From NCBI GenBank assembly GCA_964370195.1, contig CAYJIH010000014.1, forward strand, positions 1-38,916: a stretch of DNA of 38,916 nt, in the 5' to 3' direction. The translations under genes were made by a program, and so were the position numbers. This document shows, piece after piece, positions 15,215 through 23,395 of the stretch (positions are counted from its first letter, which is position 1; the number at the start of each line of letters is the position of its first letter). Under the pieces are notes generated by a model. The model saw only the letters and a list, made by a program, of their open reading frames with translations. It was not told the origin of the DNA and did no database searches. Source of the stretch: JAAYCI01 sp964370195. GTDB taxonomy: Bacteria > Bacillota > Clostridia > Oscillospirales > Ruminococcaceae.

Positions 15215-16609
15215 TTATTTTTCTAATTTTTTAATAGAACGAAGTTCCCTCCGTATCATAAAAAATGCCAAAACAGCCGAAATAGTATCTGCCAGTGGTC
15301 CGGCATACATCACACCGCTGATGCCAAAGAACAAAGGGAATAATAAAAGCAAGGGACATAAAACTAAAATTTGGCGGGACAAAGCCAAAACGGCCCCCCA
15401 TTTGGCCTTTCCAATAGATGTAAAGAAACTAGATGTAACCGGCTGAATGCCAACGAGAATAAACATCAACATAAATGTGCGTAAATATTGCACGGAAAAT
15501 TGATAATATAGCTCGCTTCCACTGCCAAACAGGGAAATAATTTGCTGAGGAAAAAGTTGGAAACAAGCCGAGCCAAGCCCAGCAGCAACGGTTGCAGCAA
15601 TGATGGCATTATAATATGTTTTACGTACTCGTGCGTATTGCCCGGCCCCATAGTTATATCCTACAATGGGCTGGTTTCCTTGTGCAATACCGATGGTGAT
15701 AGAGAGAAAAATAAAGTTGACTTTTGAAATAACCCCAACAGCTGCAAGCGGAATGGACGAACCATAAATAGAACTTGCCCCATAATAAGTGAGTGTATTG
15801 TTCATAATGATTTGAGTAATGGTGATGGCAAGCTGGTTAACACAAGAGGCCAACCCAAGAGACGAAACGAGTGCGATGATTTTAAAATTAGGAATAAAAT
15901 TTTGTTTTGTCAATTGAATATGGCGAAAACGAAATAAATAAGAAAAACACAAAATGGCCGAGACGGTTTGCCCCAGCACCGTAGCCCAAGCTGCCCCAGC
16001 CATGCCCATGTCAAAAACAAAAATAAACAAAGGATCAAGCAATGTATTTAATACCACACCAATCAATACACAAAACATTGAATATTTTGGGTTTCCATCG
16101 GCACGGATAAGATGAACAAAACCGGTGGAAATGATAAAAAAGGGGATGCCAAAGGCTGTGATGCCAGTATAGGTGACAGCATAAGGCAGCACATCGGCGC
16201 TAGAACCAAATAGCAACAACAAGGGGGTTAAAAATACCAGCACACACATCAAAAGAACAAGGCCAAGTACAACCATACACATGATGCAGTTGGCTACAAT
16301 TTGTGTGGCCTTTTTGATATTTTGCTGCCCCAAAGCCAAGCTAAAACCAGAGGCGCCGCCAATGCCAAACAACAGTGCAATGGAAACACTGATGGTGACA
16401 ATTGGAAATGCAACATTCGTTGCGGCATTTCCTAAAACACCCACGCCTTGCCCAATAAAAATTTGATCCACAATATTATATAAAGCCCCCACAAGGCCGG
16501 ATATGATGCTGGGGACCGCAAATCGAAACAACAATTTTCCAACTTTTTCATAGCCAAGTGGGTTTTGTGTGCCTTTTTCTTGAATAGATACTGCATTATT
16601 CTGTTTCAT
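15215..16609 (-). CDS. MATE family multidrug/toxin exporter
   Basis: The 464-residue protein is almost entirely hydrophobic, with about 12 membrane segments in two similar halves. It has the MATE-family features FAVPSIISGLVGALYNIVDQIFIGQGVG at the first helix and GIAQGNQPIVGYNYGAGQYARVRKTYY in the second half. MATE proteins export cationic drugs or metabolites with Na+ or H+ import. The start overlaps the upstream phospholipase-like gene by 14 bases, so they are co-transcribed. Substrate is unknown. Confidence 0.88.
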   Translation of the reverse strand: MKQNNAVSIQEKGTQNPLGYEKVGKLLFRFAVPSIISGLVGALYNIVDQIFIGQGVGVLGNAATNVAFPIVTISVSIALLFGIGGASGFSLALGQQNIKKATQIVANCIMCMVVLGLVLLMCVLVFLTPLLLLFGSSADVLPYAVTYTGITAFGIPFFIISTGFVHLIRADGNPKYSMFCVLIGVVLNTLLDPLFIFVFDMGMAGAAWATVLGQTVSAILCFSYLFRFRHIQLTKQNFIPNFKIIALVSSLGLASCVNQLAITITQIIMNNTLTYYGASSIYGSSIPLAAVGVISKVNFIFLSITIGIAQGNQPIVGYNYGAGQYARVRKTYYNAIIAATVAAGLGSACFQLFPQQIISLFGSGSELYYQFSVQYLRTFMLMFILVGIQPVTSSFFTSIGKAKWGAVLALSRQILVLCPLLLLFPLFFGISGVMYAGPLADTISAVLAFFMIRRELRSIKKLEK

Positions 16610-17705
16610 TATCGGTATCCAAAGATAATTCTACAATAGGGCGGAAGGAAGTGGTGCCAAGCGCCGGTGATACGGGGCCTGTAGGGGCTGTGTTATGTGC
16701 TGCAGAAGAAACAGCTGGCGCAGACTTAGGCGGTGTAGCAACCTCTTGCACAGTTTCTTTTTCAAGCTTTTCATTGGAAGACGGTGCTGGCGTTGAACTT
16801 GAAATCTCTTTTGAAGGTGTGTTTTCTGAGATGGGAAGGCCGGTGTGGTAATTGTTGTTGCCAAAAGAGAGAACCAGCTGTTCTTCTTCCATTTCACCAA
16901 TCCAATATTGCATTGCTTTTGCAATACTAAGTGCCGCTTCATTTTGCGCAGACGACATCATCTCATCAAAACTGTGATGTTCCTCTTGTAAAGAGTAGGG
17001 GTTTTTCCACTTTTCCGGTAAACTGGGCAATGCATTGCCCGGTTGTATGCGTGCCACAGTTTCAGCGGCCATTTTTTTTCCACAAATACATGGAAAAGTG
17101 AGTTTTGAAATCATACGGCGAACACCGTGTGGCGAATACATCTTTTTCCTTACACGAACATTCTCGTGAAAAGCATCTGCAAAATGAACACTGTCGATAT
17201 CTTCATTGTATGTTGCCAAAATAGCATCGTGTAAAAGTTTGCTTACCTGTGCAAGGTCTTCATTCAAAAGCATGGGTGTGGCCGCATATAAAGGAACAGA
17301 ACGTGTGCGGTAATTTTGATAAAAAAGAGCCGAATCGATTGCGGCCTCAAAAGTAAAACGGCCAATTTTTCCTTTGAAAAAACCGGCATCTCCCATTGCG
17401 GAAATATAAGGGTTTAGCGTGCAATTGGTTGTATAGTGTGTTAAAAAGCCCATTGTATAGCTTTGTTGCTGTGGTGTGAGCGAGAGCTTTAACAGCTGAG
17501 AAAGAAAATGCCCTGTTTTTTCTTTCTGCATGCGCTCTGCCAAAGCGGGAAGGTTTGGTTTTTTTGTGCGGTGTGAAAACTGAAAAAAATCAAACACATC
17601 CACACCATTGGCACCGGCATAATAGCAGGGAAGACTTGCAACAGATTGATGTGCACGCAGTAATGCATGAAAGGCAGTGTGAACATAAGTGAAGCTGTCT
17701 GGCAT
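16596..17705 (-). CDS. Zinc-dependent phospholipase C-like protein with altered metal site
   Basis: The first ~200 residues resemble the zinc-dependent phospholipase C family of Clostridia: an N-terminal MPDSFTYVHTAFH, AGANGVDVFDFF (residues 30-41, for the usual GxxGPDxFF) and YTMGFLTHYTTNCTLNPYI (83-101). In the family the last motif usually reads HYxxDxxxHPY. Here the Asp and second His positions are N94 and N98, and the later EAAIDSAL lacks its preceding His. Two or more metal ligands therefore seem lost, and it may be a non-catalytic relative. The C-terminal ~110 residues are Ser/Pro/Thr/Ala-rich, like a linker. No signal peptide is seen. AAGGAG sits 7 bases before the ATG. It overlaps the MATE gene. 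Confidence 0.6.
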   Translation of the reverse strand: MPDSFTYVHTAFHALLRAHQSVASLPCYYAGANGVDVFDFFQFSHRTKKPNLPALAERMQKEKTGHFLSQLLKLSLTPQQQSYTMGFLTHYTTNCTLNPYISAMGDAGFFKGKIGRFTFEAAIDSALFYQNYRTRSVPLYAATPMLLNEDLAQVSKLLHDAILATYNEDIDSVHFADAFHENVRVRKKMYSPHGVRRMISKLTFPCICGKKMAAETVARIQPGNALPSLPEKWKNPYSLQEEHHSFDEMMSSAQNEAALSIAKAMQYWIGEMEEEQLVLSFGNNNYHTGLPISENTPSKEISSSTPAPSSNEKLEKETVQEVATPPKSAPAVSSAAHNTAPTGPVSPALGTTSFRPIVELSLDTDNETE

Positions 17706-17812
17706 AAAAGGGCTCCTTTTTTATATTGGTTCGTTTGCTGCTGAATAGTTGATTATGAATCGGCAGTGGCCATTTCTGTTGGCTAGATGAATGAAATAAA
17801 GTATCTTTTAGT

Positions 17813-17841
17813 ATCATAGCAGATATAGGGTGAAAACTCAA
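17813..17841 (-). promoter_or_regulatory. Candidate promoter for the phospholipase-like/MATE operon
   Basis: Minus-strand TTGAGT (17836-17841) and TATGAT (17813-17818) are spaced by exactly 17 bases, about 100 bases before the gene. Confidence 0.55.
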
Positions 17842-17881
17842 ACAACTTGCATAAAAATAGCACGGAAAAATTGGCATAAAA

Positions 17882-17913
17882 ATACCGGCTTCAGCAAATG
17901 CCGAAGCCGGTAT
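17882..17913 (-). terminator. Intrinsic terminator of the repeat lipoprotein gene
   Basis: A perfect 11-base stem (ATACCGGCTTC / GAAGCCGGTAT, arms 17882-17892 and 17903-17913) around a 10-base loop is followed on the minus strand by T-rich sequence. It lies 12 bases past the stop. Confidence 0.85.
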
Positions 17914-17925
17914 AATTTCCTAAAA

Positions 17926-18186
17926 TTAGGCAGCCATGCTGGAATCAGCCATGCTGGAATCAGCCATGCTGGAATCAGCCATGCTGGAAGCAGCCATGCT
18001 GGAAGCGGCCATGCTGGAAGCAGCTTCGCTAGAAGCAGCTTCGCTAGAAGCAACTTCGCTGGAAGCAGCCATGCTGGAAGCAGCTTCACTAGAAGCAGCC
18101 ATGCTGGAAGAAGCGGAACCACCGCAAGCGGCGAAAGCCATAACGATGGCAGCGGATAAAGCGAGAATAGATACTACTTTTTTCAT
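17926..18186 (-). CDS. Low-complexity Ala/Ser/Met repeat lipoprotein
   Basis: The 86-residue product starts MKKVVSILALSAAIVMAFAAC, a clear lipoprotein signal with the lipid-attachment Cys at residue 21. Nearly all of the mature part is five-residue units of the ASSMA, ASSEA and DSSMA kind, ending shortly after the last unit. Nothing globular is present. The gene has its own promoter (18304-18332), an AGAGGAGA site 8 bases before ATG and a strong terminator, so it is almost certainly expressed. An upstream in-frame ATG at 18372 lies before the promoter's start site and is rejected. It could be a cell-wall spacer or surface brush anchored to the membrane; Met and acidic residues recur regularly. 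I recognise no family and do not assign a function. Confidence 0.82.
   Translation of the reverse strand: MKKVVSILALSAAIVMAFAACGGSASSSMAASSEAASSMAASSEVASSEAASSEAASSMAASSMAASSMADSSMADSSMADSSMAA
17933..18112 (-). repeat. Twelve tandem 15-base units inside the lipoprotein gene
   Basis: Twelve contiguous 15-base units fill 180 bases, with forms such as GCCATGCTGGAATCA, GCCATGCTGGAAGCA and GCTTCGCTAGAAGCA. Because 15 is a multiple of three, changes in copy number keep the reading frame. All six frames are nearly open here, which makes several spurious long ORFs. Confidence 0.95.
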
Positions 18187-18303
18187 GTTTGGAATCTCCT
18201 CTAAATATAAATAAATTGTCAAACCTTTTTGTTGGTTTGTAGTAAGGCTCTCTGAACGTGTGTAGAGCACCCATGAAAGGCGCAACACCAGAGAACGATA
18301 TTG

Positions 18304-18332
18304 AGTATAGCACGTGTTTTTGGATAAATCAA
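18304..18332 (-). promoter_or_regulatory. Promoter of the repeat lipoprotein gene
   Basis: Minus-strand TTGATT (18327-18332) and TATACT (18304-18309) are spaced by 17 bases. Transcription would start near 18297, leaving a leader of about 110 bases. Confidence 0.65.
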
Positions 18333-18459
18333 CAAATGAAAGGTTACAAATTTGTGAGATATGACAAATCACGACAATTTTTTATCAAGAGGTTCGGAAG
18401 AAATTGACATAGGAAAATTCTTTTTGCTGTTACCGTTTTGTAATAGGAAAGTATGGGAA

Positions 18460-19467
18460 TTAAGCAGAAAAATCTTTAAATCCGATATTGATATCTACAT
18501 CTCCGGCAATTCCATCGATGCTTCCTTGGGCGGTATATTGCCACATACTAAATTGATAAGGGAAATAGGGCATGTCACGATATTGTGCAAACCAAATATC
18601 ATATTGTTGCAAGCGTGAAAGTTCCATGCGGCCCAAAAGGAATCCCACGTTGCCATAAATCATGGGAGTATAGCCTCGTTCACGCACTCGCTCGCAAAAA
18701 GCGATGGCAATGTCTGTTATTTGGCTGGCAGTAAGTGTTTCGGTGCGATAGGCGCCATCAGCAATTTCTTCCATATCGAACACAATGGGGTATTGAATAT
18801 CATAGCCTGCTGCCGCATCAATGGCAAAATCGGCCTCTTCAATCGCTTCTTCTACAGAGACGGCTTGTGAAAAGAAGTAAAGTCCCACGGGGATGTCAGC
18901 TTCCGTTGCGCCTTCTAAATAGCTTTGTAAAAACTCATCTTCCATAATCGCGCCTGTTTCATAACCACGATATCCGGCACGCAGAAAGGCAAATTGAACA
19001 CCTTGTTCTTTTACTTTCGTCCAATCAATTTCGCCCTGATATTTTGATACATCAATGCCGAATGTGCCTTGAACACCATTTGGGTCGGCGTATTGTAAAA
19101 TGCCATTTTCATCAGTGGATAAAAAATCCCAGTTATAGCTGTGTTGAGCAAGGGTAGGGTCTACTTCGGCATACATATAATGCCCTTGTGAGCTGTACAC
19201 AATTTGGTTTGGAAACAATTGCTGTAAAAAATAAGTGCTAACACCGTATTGTTCTGCAAGAGACTTCATATTTTCAATCCAAATTGTCAACTCATCAGAA
19301 GAGTTCATTTCTTCGTTCATTTCTGCACTGGGCAGGTTGTGTTCATCCTCCATTTGTGCATAATCTTGGCCTGTTTTTGATAGGTTAAAAAGGCCTAAAA
19401 TAAGGGCAACCATTAAAATGATGTTCAAAATAAGAGCAATAATATTTAGCTTGGAAATTCGTTTCAT
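18460..19467 (-). CDS. Membrane-anchored GH25 muramidase (lysozyme)
   Basis: A short basic start and a single membrane helix (residues ~8-28) anchor the protein, with the rest outside. After an acidic, poorly ordered stretch, residues ~135-335 form a glycoside hydrolase family 25 domain. It shows GIDVSKYQGEIDW (D139), the catalytic FDMEE (D231, E233), DIWFAQY, SMWQYT and DVDINIG. GH25 enzymes cut the MurNAc-GlcNAc bond of peptidoglycan, so cell-wall remodelling is likely. I start at 19467 (335 residues), because GAGAGG lies 6 bases before this ATG but touches the ATG two codons upstream. It is monocistronic by spacing. Confidence 0.9.
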   Translation of the reverse strand: MKRISKLNIIALILNIILMVALILGLFNLSKTGQDYAQMEDEHNLPSAEMNEEMNSSDELTIWIENMKSLAEQYGVSTYFLQQLFPNQIVYSSQGHYMYAEVDPTLAQHSYNWDFLSTDENGILQYADPNGVQGTFGIDVSKYQGEIDWTKVKEQGVQFAFLRAGYRGYETGAIMEDEFLQSYLEGATEADIPVGLYFFSQAVSVEEAIEEADFAIDAAAGYDIQYPIVFDMEEIADGAYRTETLTASQITDIAIAFCERVRERGYTPMIYGNVGFLLGRMELSRLQQYDIWFAQYRDMPYFPYQFSMWQYTAQGSIDGIAGDVDINIGFKDFSA

Positions 19468-19512
19468 AAACATCCTCTCATCTTTGAAAAGTAAAATATA
19501 CGTTTGGGTTTT

Positions 19513-19540
19513 GTATTATGCTGTTTTATATAAAGAACAA
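19513..19540 (-). promoter_or_regulatory. Candidate promoter for the GH25 gene
   Basis: Minus-strand TTGTTC (19535-19540) and TAATAC (19513-19518) are spaced by 16 bases, about 45 bases before the chosen start. Confidence 0.4.
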
Positions 19541-19653
19541 CACAGTTCCTATCTTCTATAGATAATGCCTGCGAAAAACACTTTTGGTGTGGCATTTAAA
19601 TAATGATAGTATACTATGTTGTTGTTTTTGTGATATTAAAATAAAATTGTATA

Positions 19654-21123
19654 TTAGTCGTGTCGAATGGCCTCAAGCGATGAAATTTTCATAGCGCGAT
19701 TGGCCGGTGCTAGGCCGGAAAGCAGGCCCACACTGGTGGCAAAGCCAAGTGCTAAGAAAACAAGCCATGGTTCAATGATGGAAAGGCGTGTGCCGGATGC
19801 ACCCAAACCACCCATACCAAACATAGAGGCAATATCAATGTTGGACGAAATGCCAAGTGTTGATAAGATCAAAGGCAAATAATTTAAAATAAGGCTGATA
19901 AGGAAACTGAATAGGATGCCTATTAAGCCTCCAAGAAACCCAATGGTGCCCGATTCGATTAAAAACATGGCACGAATATAGGAAAGTTTGCACCCCAACA
20001 CTTTCATCACGCCAATTTCCCGCGTTCGTTCATAAATTGCCATCGTCATGGTGTTAGCAATATTAAGGGCGGCCACAAACAAAGAAACAGCTGCAAGCCC
20101 ACCAAGCATCATTTGCGTTTGCATCACTTGGGCCTGCATTTGGTCGCGTTGTTGGCTCATGGATATAATTTGGTAGCCTAAATCGGTAATGTATTTTTCT
20201 ACATCAGGCATATTTGCAATGTCGTCAACTTTAACCTTTACGCTATTATACCCATTGTTGCTGTCCGGCCGTGTGTTGCTAAGCCGATAATAGTTGTCTT
20301 CCATTTGTTGTAAAGAAGATACCGGCATTACAATACTTTCACTAATGGCATAGTCAGAGCTGTAATCTAAAACGCCTACCACTTCAAAATTGTATTCTTC
20401 AATGTTGGGCTCGCCTGTGGCAGGGTCAGAGCCATATTGCATTTGATAGGTAAGCTGAGTATCCATGAAATCGAAAAAGAATTCATCTGCGTTTAAAAGA
20501 TTTCCTTCAGCATCATATTGAGGCCCGTTTGTGGGATGGAATACACCACCGGATTCTTCATAAGAAGGGTAGTCTGCCAAAATTTGACGGTTTGGGTTGT
20601 TCGGGCTTTTGGTGGAATCGTAAAAATAGAAGTATAAATTGGCACTTACAACAACTTCTATTGTTTTGCTGTTTGCTCTTACTTCGGCAGGATAGCGGCC
20701 TGTAAGCAAGTTGTATTCCATTGCTTCCATTGTACTGGGAATAATGCCTGTAAGCGTTGGGTTGTCTTGCTTATAACGGTTTGAATTGCCAGCCACCGCT
20801 GTGCCCTGAAATGTACTTGGTTGATACTCCGGTGTTGCGGCAACCACATGCTCTAAATTGGCAAAATTTTCTATCATTGAATCATCTAAAGTGGGGGCTG
20901 TGTTTGTGGTTTCTATGCCACTATAATTATAAATAGAGATAACATGTAAATCGCCCCAGGAAGAAATCATTTCATCGGTGGCAGCGCTTACGGCAATGCC
21001 TAAAGAAACCATGACAACAATGGCGCAAACGCCCACCACCACACCGATAATTGTAAGCATGGTGCGGCCAATGCGACGACGTAAGTTGTCAACACTAAAA
21101 CGCAAAAGATCAGAGATCTTCAT
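19654..21123 (-). CDS. MacB/FtsX-type ABC transporter permease
   Basis: The 489-residue protein has the typical four-helix MacB-type layout. There is one N-terminal helix (LTIIGVVVGVCAIVVMVSLG), a large extracellular domain of about 270 residues, and three C-terminal helices beginning with LGGLAAVSLFVAALNIANTM and ERTREIGVMKVLG. I start at 21123 (MKISDLL), because GGAGG lies 9 bases upstream and the longer frame adds an unlikely basic leader. The start overlaps the extracellular-protein stop by 14 bases. Such permeases usually do mechanical work on lipoproteins, peptides or wall enzymes rather than passing small substrates. The target here is unknown. Confidence 0.88.
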   Translation of the reverse strand: MKISDLLRFSVDNLRRRIGRTMLTIIGVVVGVCAIVVMVSLGIAVSAATDEMISSWGDLHVISIYNYSGIETTNTAPTLDDSMIENFANLEHVVAATPEYQPSTFQGTAVAGNSNRYKQDNPTLTGIIPSTMEAMEYNLLTGRYPAEVRANSKTIEVVVSANLYFYFYDSTKSPNNPNRQILADYPSYEESGGVFHPTNGPQYDAEGNLLNADEFFFDFMDTQLTYQMQYGSDPATGEPNIEEYNFEVVGVLDYSSDYAISESIVMPVSSLQQMEDNYYRLSNTRPDSNNGYNSVKVKVDDIANMPDVEKYITDLGYQIISMSQQRDQMQAQVMQTQMMLGGLAAVSLFVAALNIANTMTMAIYERTREIGVMKVLGCKLSYIRAMFLIESGTIGFLGGLIGILFSFLISLILNYLPLILSTLGISSNIDIASMFGMGGLGASGTRLSIIEPWLVFLALGFATSVGLLSGLAPANRAMKISSLEAIRHD

Positions 21124-22591
21124 CGTCATCGTCCTCCAGCTCGGCATCTTTTGCTTTTTTACGTTTCTTTTTAACAATTATGAAAACAACACTGCCAACG
21201 GCAAGAAGTGCTATGGCTGCAATAAGCAAAACAACCCATGCAGGTGTTGTTGTTTCTTCCTCAATGGGGTCTATCATAATAGAGTCGTCTTCAAAAAATG
21301 CTTCGCCCACCGTTACAGTAAATGTTTCGGTAAGCTCATTCACTTCGCCACGGGCGTTTTCATAACTTACAATTAACTCAGCCTCATATTCTCCCGGTAT
21401 GTCGCTCATTATAGTAATATCTACGCCGTTCTTTGCACCGGCTTCAAATGTGCCAACATACGATTGTCCGTCTAAAGTGTATAGATCATCGCTAACAACA
21501 GTAACAATTACATTCGATAATTTGCTTTTACCCATGTTGATAAGTTCAACCGACATATATCCTGCACCATCATCCGTTGCGGCAGTGATATAATCGGGTG
21601 GGGCAAAATTGTTAATTACAAGCCGATCCGGCTGTGAAATGGGAATACTGATATCTACAGAGGTGGTGACTTGTTCGCCGGTAAGGGCAGAAACACCTGC
21701 CAAATTAACCGTCACTTTATAGCTTCCATCCTCTGTATTGGCAGCCGCAAGCAAGTTGAATTCAAGCGGGATGGATTGGTTTGGTGCAGCTGTGCCAAAA
21801 TAAATGGTGGAAACACCGGAGGCAAGGGAGATGTGTTGATCTGGCACAATGGTGGCACTAACATTTTCAATATTGTTGGCGCCGTTTGTAGCTAGCATGG
21901 TCATAGAAAGCATAAATTCTTCGCCGGCCATAACGGCAGTGTCTCCGTAGCTGGCATCTTTTAAGGCAAAACCGGTTCCACGCACCACTTCGCTGCTAGA
22001 GCTGGAAATGCTACTGGAGGAGCTGGGGGTTGGAATGGTATTATTTAATGTAAGTGTAATCGTTTGTAAGGGGGCAATGTCTCCCAATAAACCTTCATAG
22101 TATACATCGGCTTGAAAAGTGTTGCCTTCTCCATTATAAATCATTACAAATTCAAGCACATAATCATAGCCGTCTTGCACATATTGGCCGTTTCTTCCTG
22201 TTGTAACACTGCCGGCATCGGTGGGCCTAAAGGATGTGGTGTTCATTTTTCCACGCGGTAAAATTTCAAAATTAGAAGCATTTGTTTGAGGTGTGATACG
22301 GGAATCGTGGATGCGAACTTCCAAAGATACGGCCATACCCGGTGTGATTTGTGTAACTGTTTGCCCTGCAACATGTGTGGAGTAAGAGGTGATGGTTAGC
22401 CCGCCGGTTGCGTTAATCGGTTCACTGGAAGAACTGGATGAGCTACTGGCTGATGTGGAATCTGCATTGCTGGTGGCTTCGGAAGCGTGTGCCGCAATAG
22501 ATGTGATGGTGCCACTGGTGATAAACACAAGCAGTACCAAAACAGAAAAAATAAATCGTAAAATTTTCGACTTGCTTTTTTGAACAAACAT
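21110..22591 (-). CDS. Single-pass extracellular beta-domain protein of the ABC module
   Basis: The 493-residue protein has a signal peptide (hydrophobic core residues ~11-30), a poly-Ser linker (residues ~47-57), then repeated beta-rich regions of the CARDB/COG1361 S-layer-like kind, with a second Ser-rich linker near residue 195. A C-terminal membrane helix (PAWVVLLIAAIALLAVGSVV) is followed by a basic, then strongly acidic tail (EDDDDEDL). It lies between an ABC ATPase (13-base gap) and its permease (14-base overlap), so it probably works with them at the cell surface. I infer a receptor or adaptor role. The precise family and ligand are not visible. Confidence 0.75.
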   Translation of the reverse strand: MFVQKSKSKILRFIFSVLVLLVFITSGTITSIAAHASEATSNADSTSASSSSSSSSEPINATGGLTITSYSTHVAGQTVTQITPGMAVSLEVRIHDSRITPQTNASNFEILPRGKMNTTSFRPTDAGSVTTGRNGQYVQDGYDYVLEFVMIYNGEGNTFQADVYYEGLLGDIAPLQTITLTLNNTIPTPSSSSSISSSSSEVVRGTGFALKDASYGDTAVMAGEEFMLSMTMLATNGANNIENVSATIVPDQHISLASGVSTIYFGTAAPNQSIPLEFNLLAAANTEDGSYKVTVNLAGVSALTGEQVTTSVDISIPISQPDRLVINNFAPPDYITAATDDGAGYMSVELINMGKSKLSNVIVTVVSDDLYTLDGQSYVGTFEAGAKNGVDITIMSDIPGEYEAELIVSYENARGEVNELTETFTVTVGEAFFEDDSIMIDPIEEETTTPAWVVLLIAAIALLAVGSVVFIIVKKKRKKAKDAELEDDDDEDL

Positions 22592-22604
22592 AAAATATCC
22601 CCCG

Positions 22605-23354
22605 CTAAATTATGACTTCTGAATCACCAAATAGTACTTTTCGATTGTTTCGTTTTGTAACATCGTCTAAAATTTCGTTGTTTGTAACACGGCCATCAAT
22701 AAGTGTGATGATGCGATCACCAATATTCGAAAGCTCGCGCTCGTGCGTTACCATTACAAATGTAATGTTTTGGTTTCGAGAGCGTTCAATCATGGTTCTA
22801 AGAACTTGTATGGTTGTGTGGGTGTCTAAGTTGCCGGTTGGCTCATCCGCAAAAATTACTTTTGGTGTGCCGGCAAAAGCACGTGCAATGCCAACACGTT
22901 GTTGTTGTCCACCACTCATCTCAGTGGGTTTATGTGTCATGCGTGCACCAAGCCCCATGGAGGTCAACTCTTTTTTTGCTCGTTTTTCTCTTTCCTCGCG
23001 TGACACACCGGAAAACATTAGTGGTAACGCCACATTTTCTATCGCAGTTAGTTGAGGAAGCAAATTATAGCTTTGAAAAATAAAGCCTAAATTTTTCTGG
23101 CGAAAAACAGCCAGTTGATTTTCGTCCATTTTTGAAATTTTCTTTCCTGCAATAGCTACAATCCCTTTTGTTGGCTTTTCAAGGCCTGCTAGCATATTGA
23201 GTAAAGTGGATTTTCCACTGCCGGAAGTGCCAATGATACAACACACTTCACCGGCTTCGATATTGATGTTTACGCCACCCAAAGCCACTACTTTTTCATC
23301 GCCAACACGGTATATTTTTCGCAAATTTTCTGTCCGAATAATGGATGCCATCAC
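22605..23354 (-). CDS. ABC transporter ATP-binding protein (LolD/MacB type)
   Basis: All ATPase motifs are present in the 249 residues: Walker A IGTSGSGKSTLL (from residue 41), Q-loop FIFQSYNLLPQ, signature MSGGQQQRVGIARA, Walker B VIFADEPTG and the switch VTHE. Length and motif spelling match the MacB/LolD group. The start is GTG (23352-23354) or the ATG directly after it, with an AAAGGGGG site nearby. It leads the operon with the extracellular protein and the FtsX-like permease. Only 41 bases separate it from nadE, so it may also be read from upstream. Confidence 0.92.
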   Translation of the reverse strand: MMASIIRTENLRKIYRVGDEKVVALGGVNINIEAGEVCCIIGTSGSGKSTLLNMLAGLEKPTKGIVAIAGKKISKMDENQLAVFRQKNLGFIFQSYNLLPQLTAIENVALPLMFSGVSREEREKRAKKELTSMGLGARMTHKPTEMSGGQQQRVGIARAFAGTPKVIFADEPTGNLDTHTTIQVLRTMIERSRNQNITFVMVTHERELSNIGDRIITLIDGRVTNNEILDDVTKRNNRKVLFGDSEVII

Positions 23355-23395
23355 AGCCCCCTTTTTTCATAAGTAATACTACAATAGCATACAGG

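Noticed and set aside
15005..15226. A 73-codon plus-strand frame after the desulfurase gene
   Set aside because: It runs through the intrinsic terminator and has mixed charged composition without a ribosome site. The shorter hydrophobic frame in the same region is the better candidate.
16651..16942. Extra open frames opposite and across the Ser/Pro-rich tail of the phospholipase-like gene
   Set aside because: They are shadows of a repetitive-composition tail with no start signals.
17933..18112. Possible CRISPR-like array
   Set aside because: The 15-base units are contiguous with no spacers and are coding.
17830..18214. Several overlapping open frames on both strands around 17.9-18.2 kb
   Set aside because: They come from the 15-base tandem repeat, which leaves all frames open. 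Only the minus-strand frame with signal peptide, ribosome site, promoter and terminator is kept.
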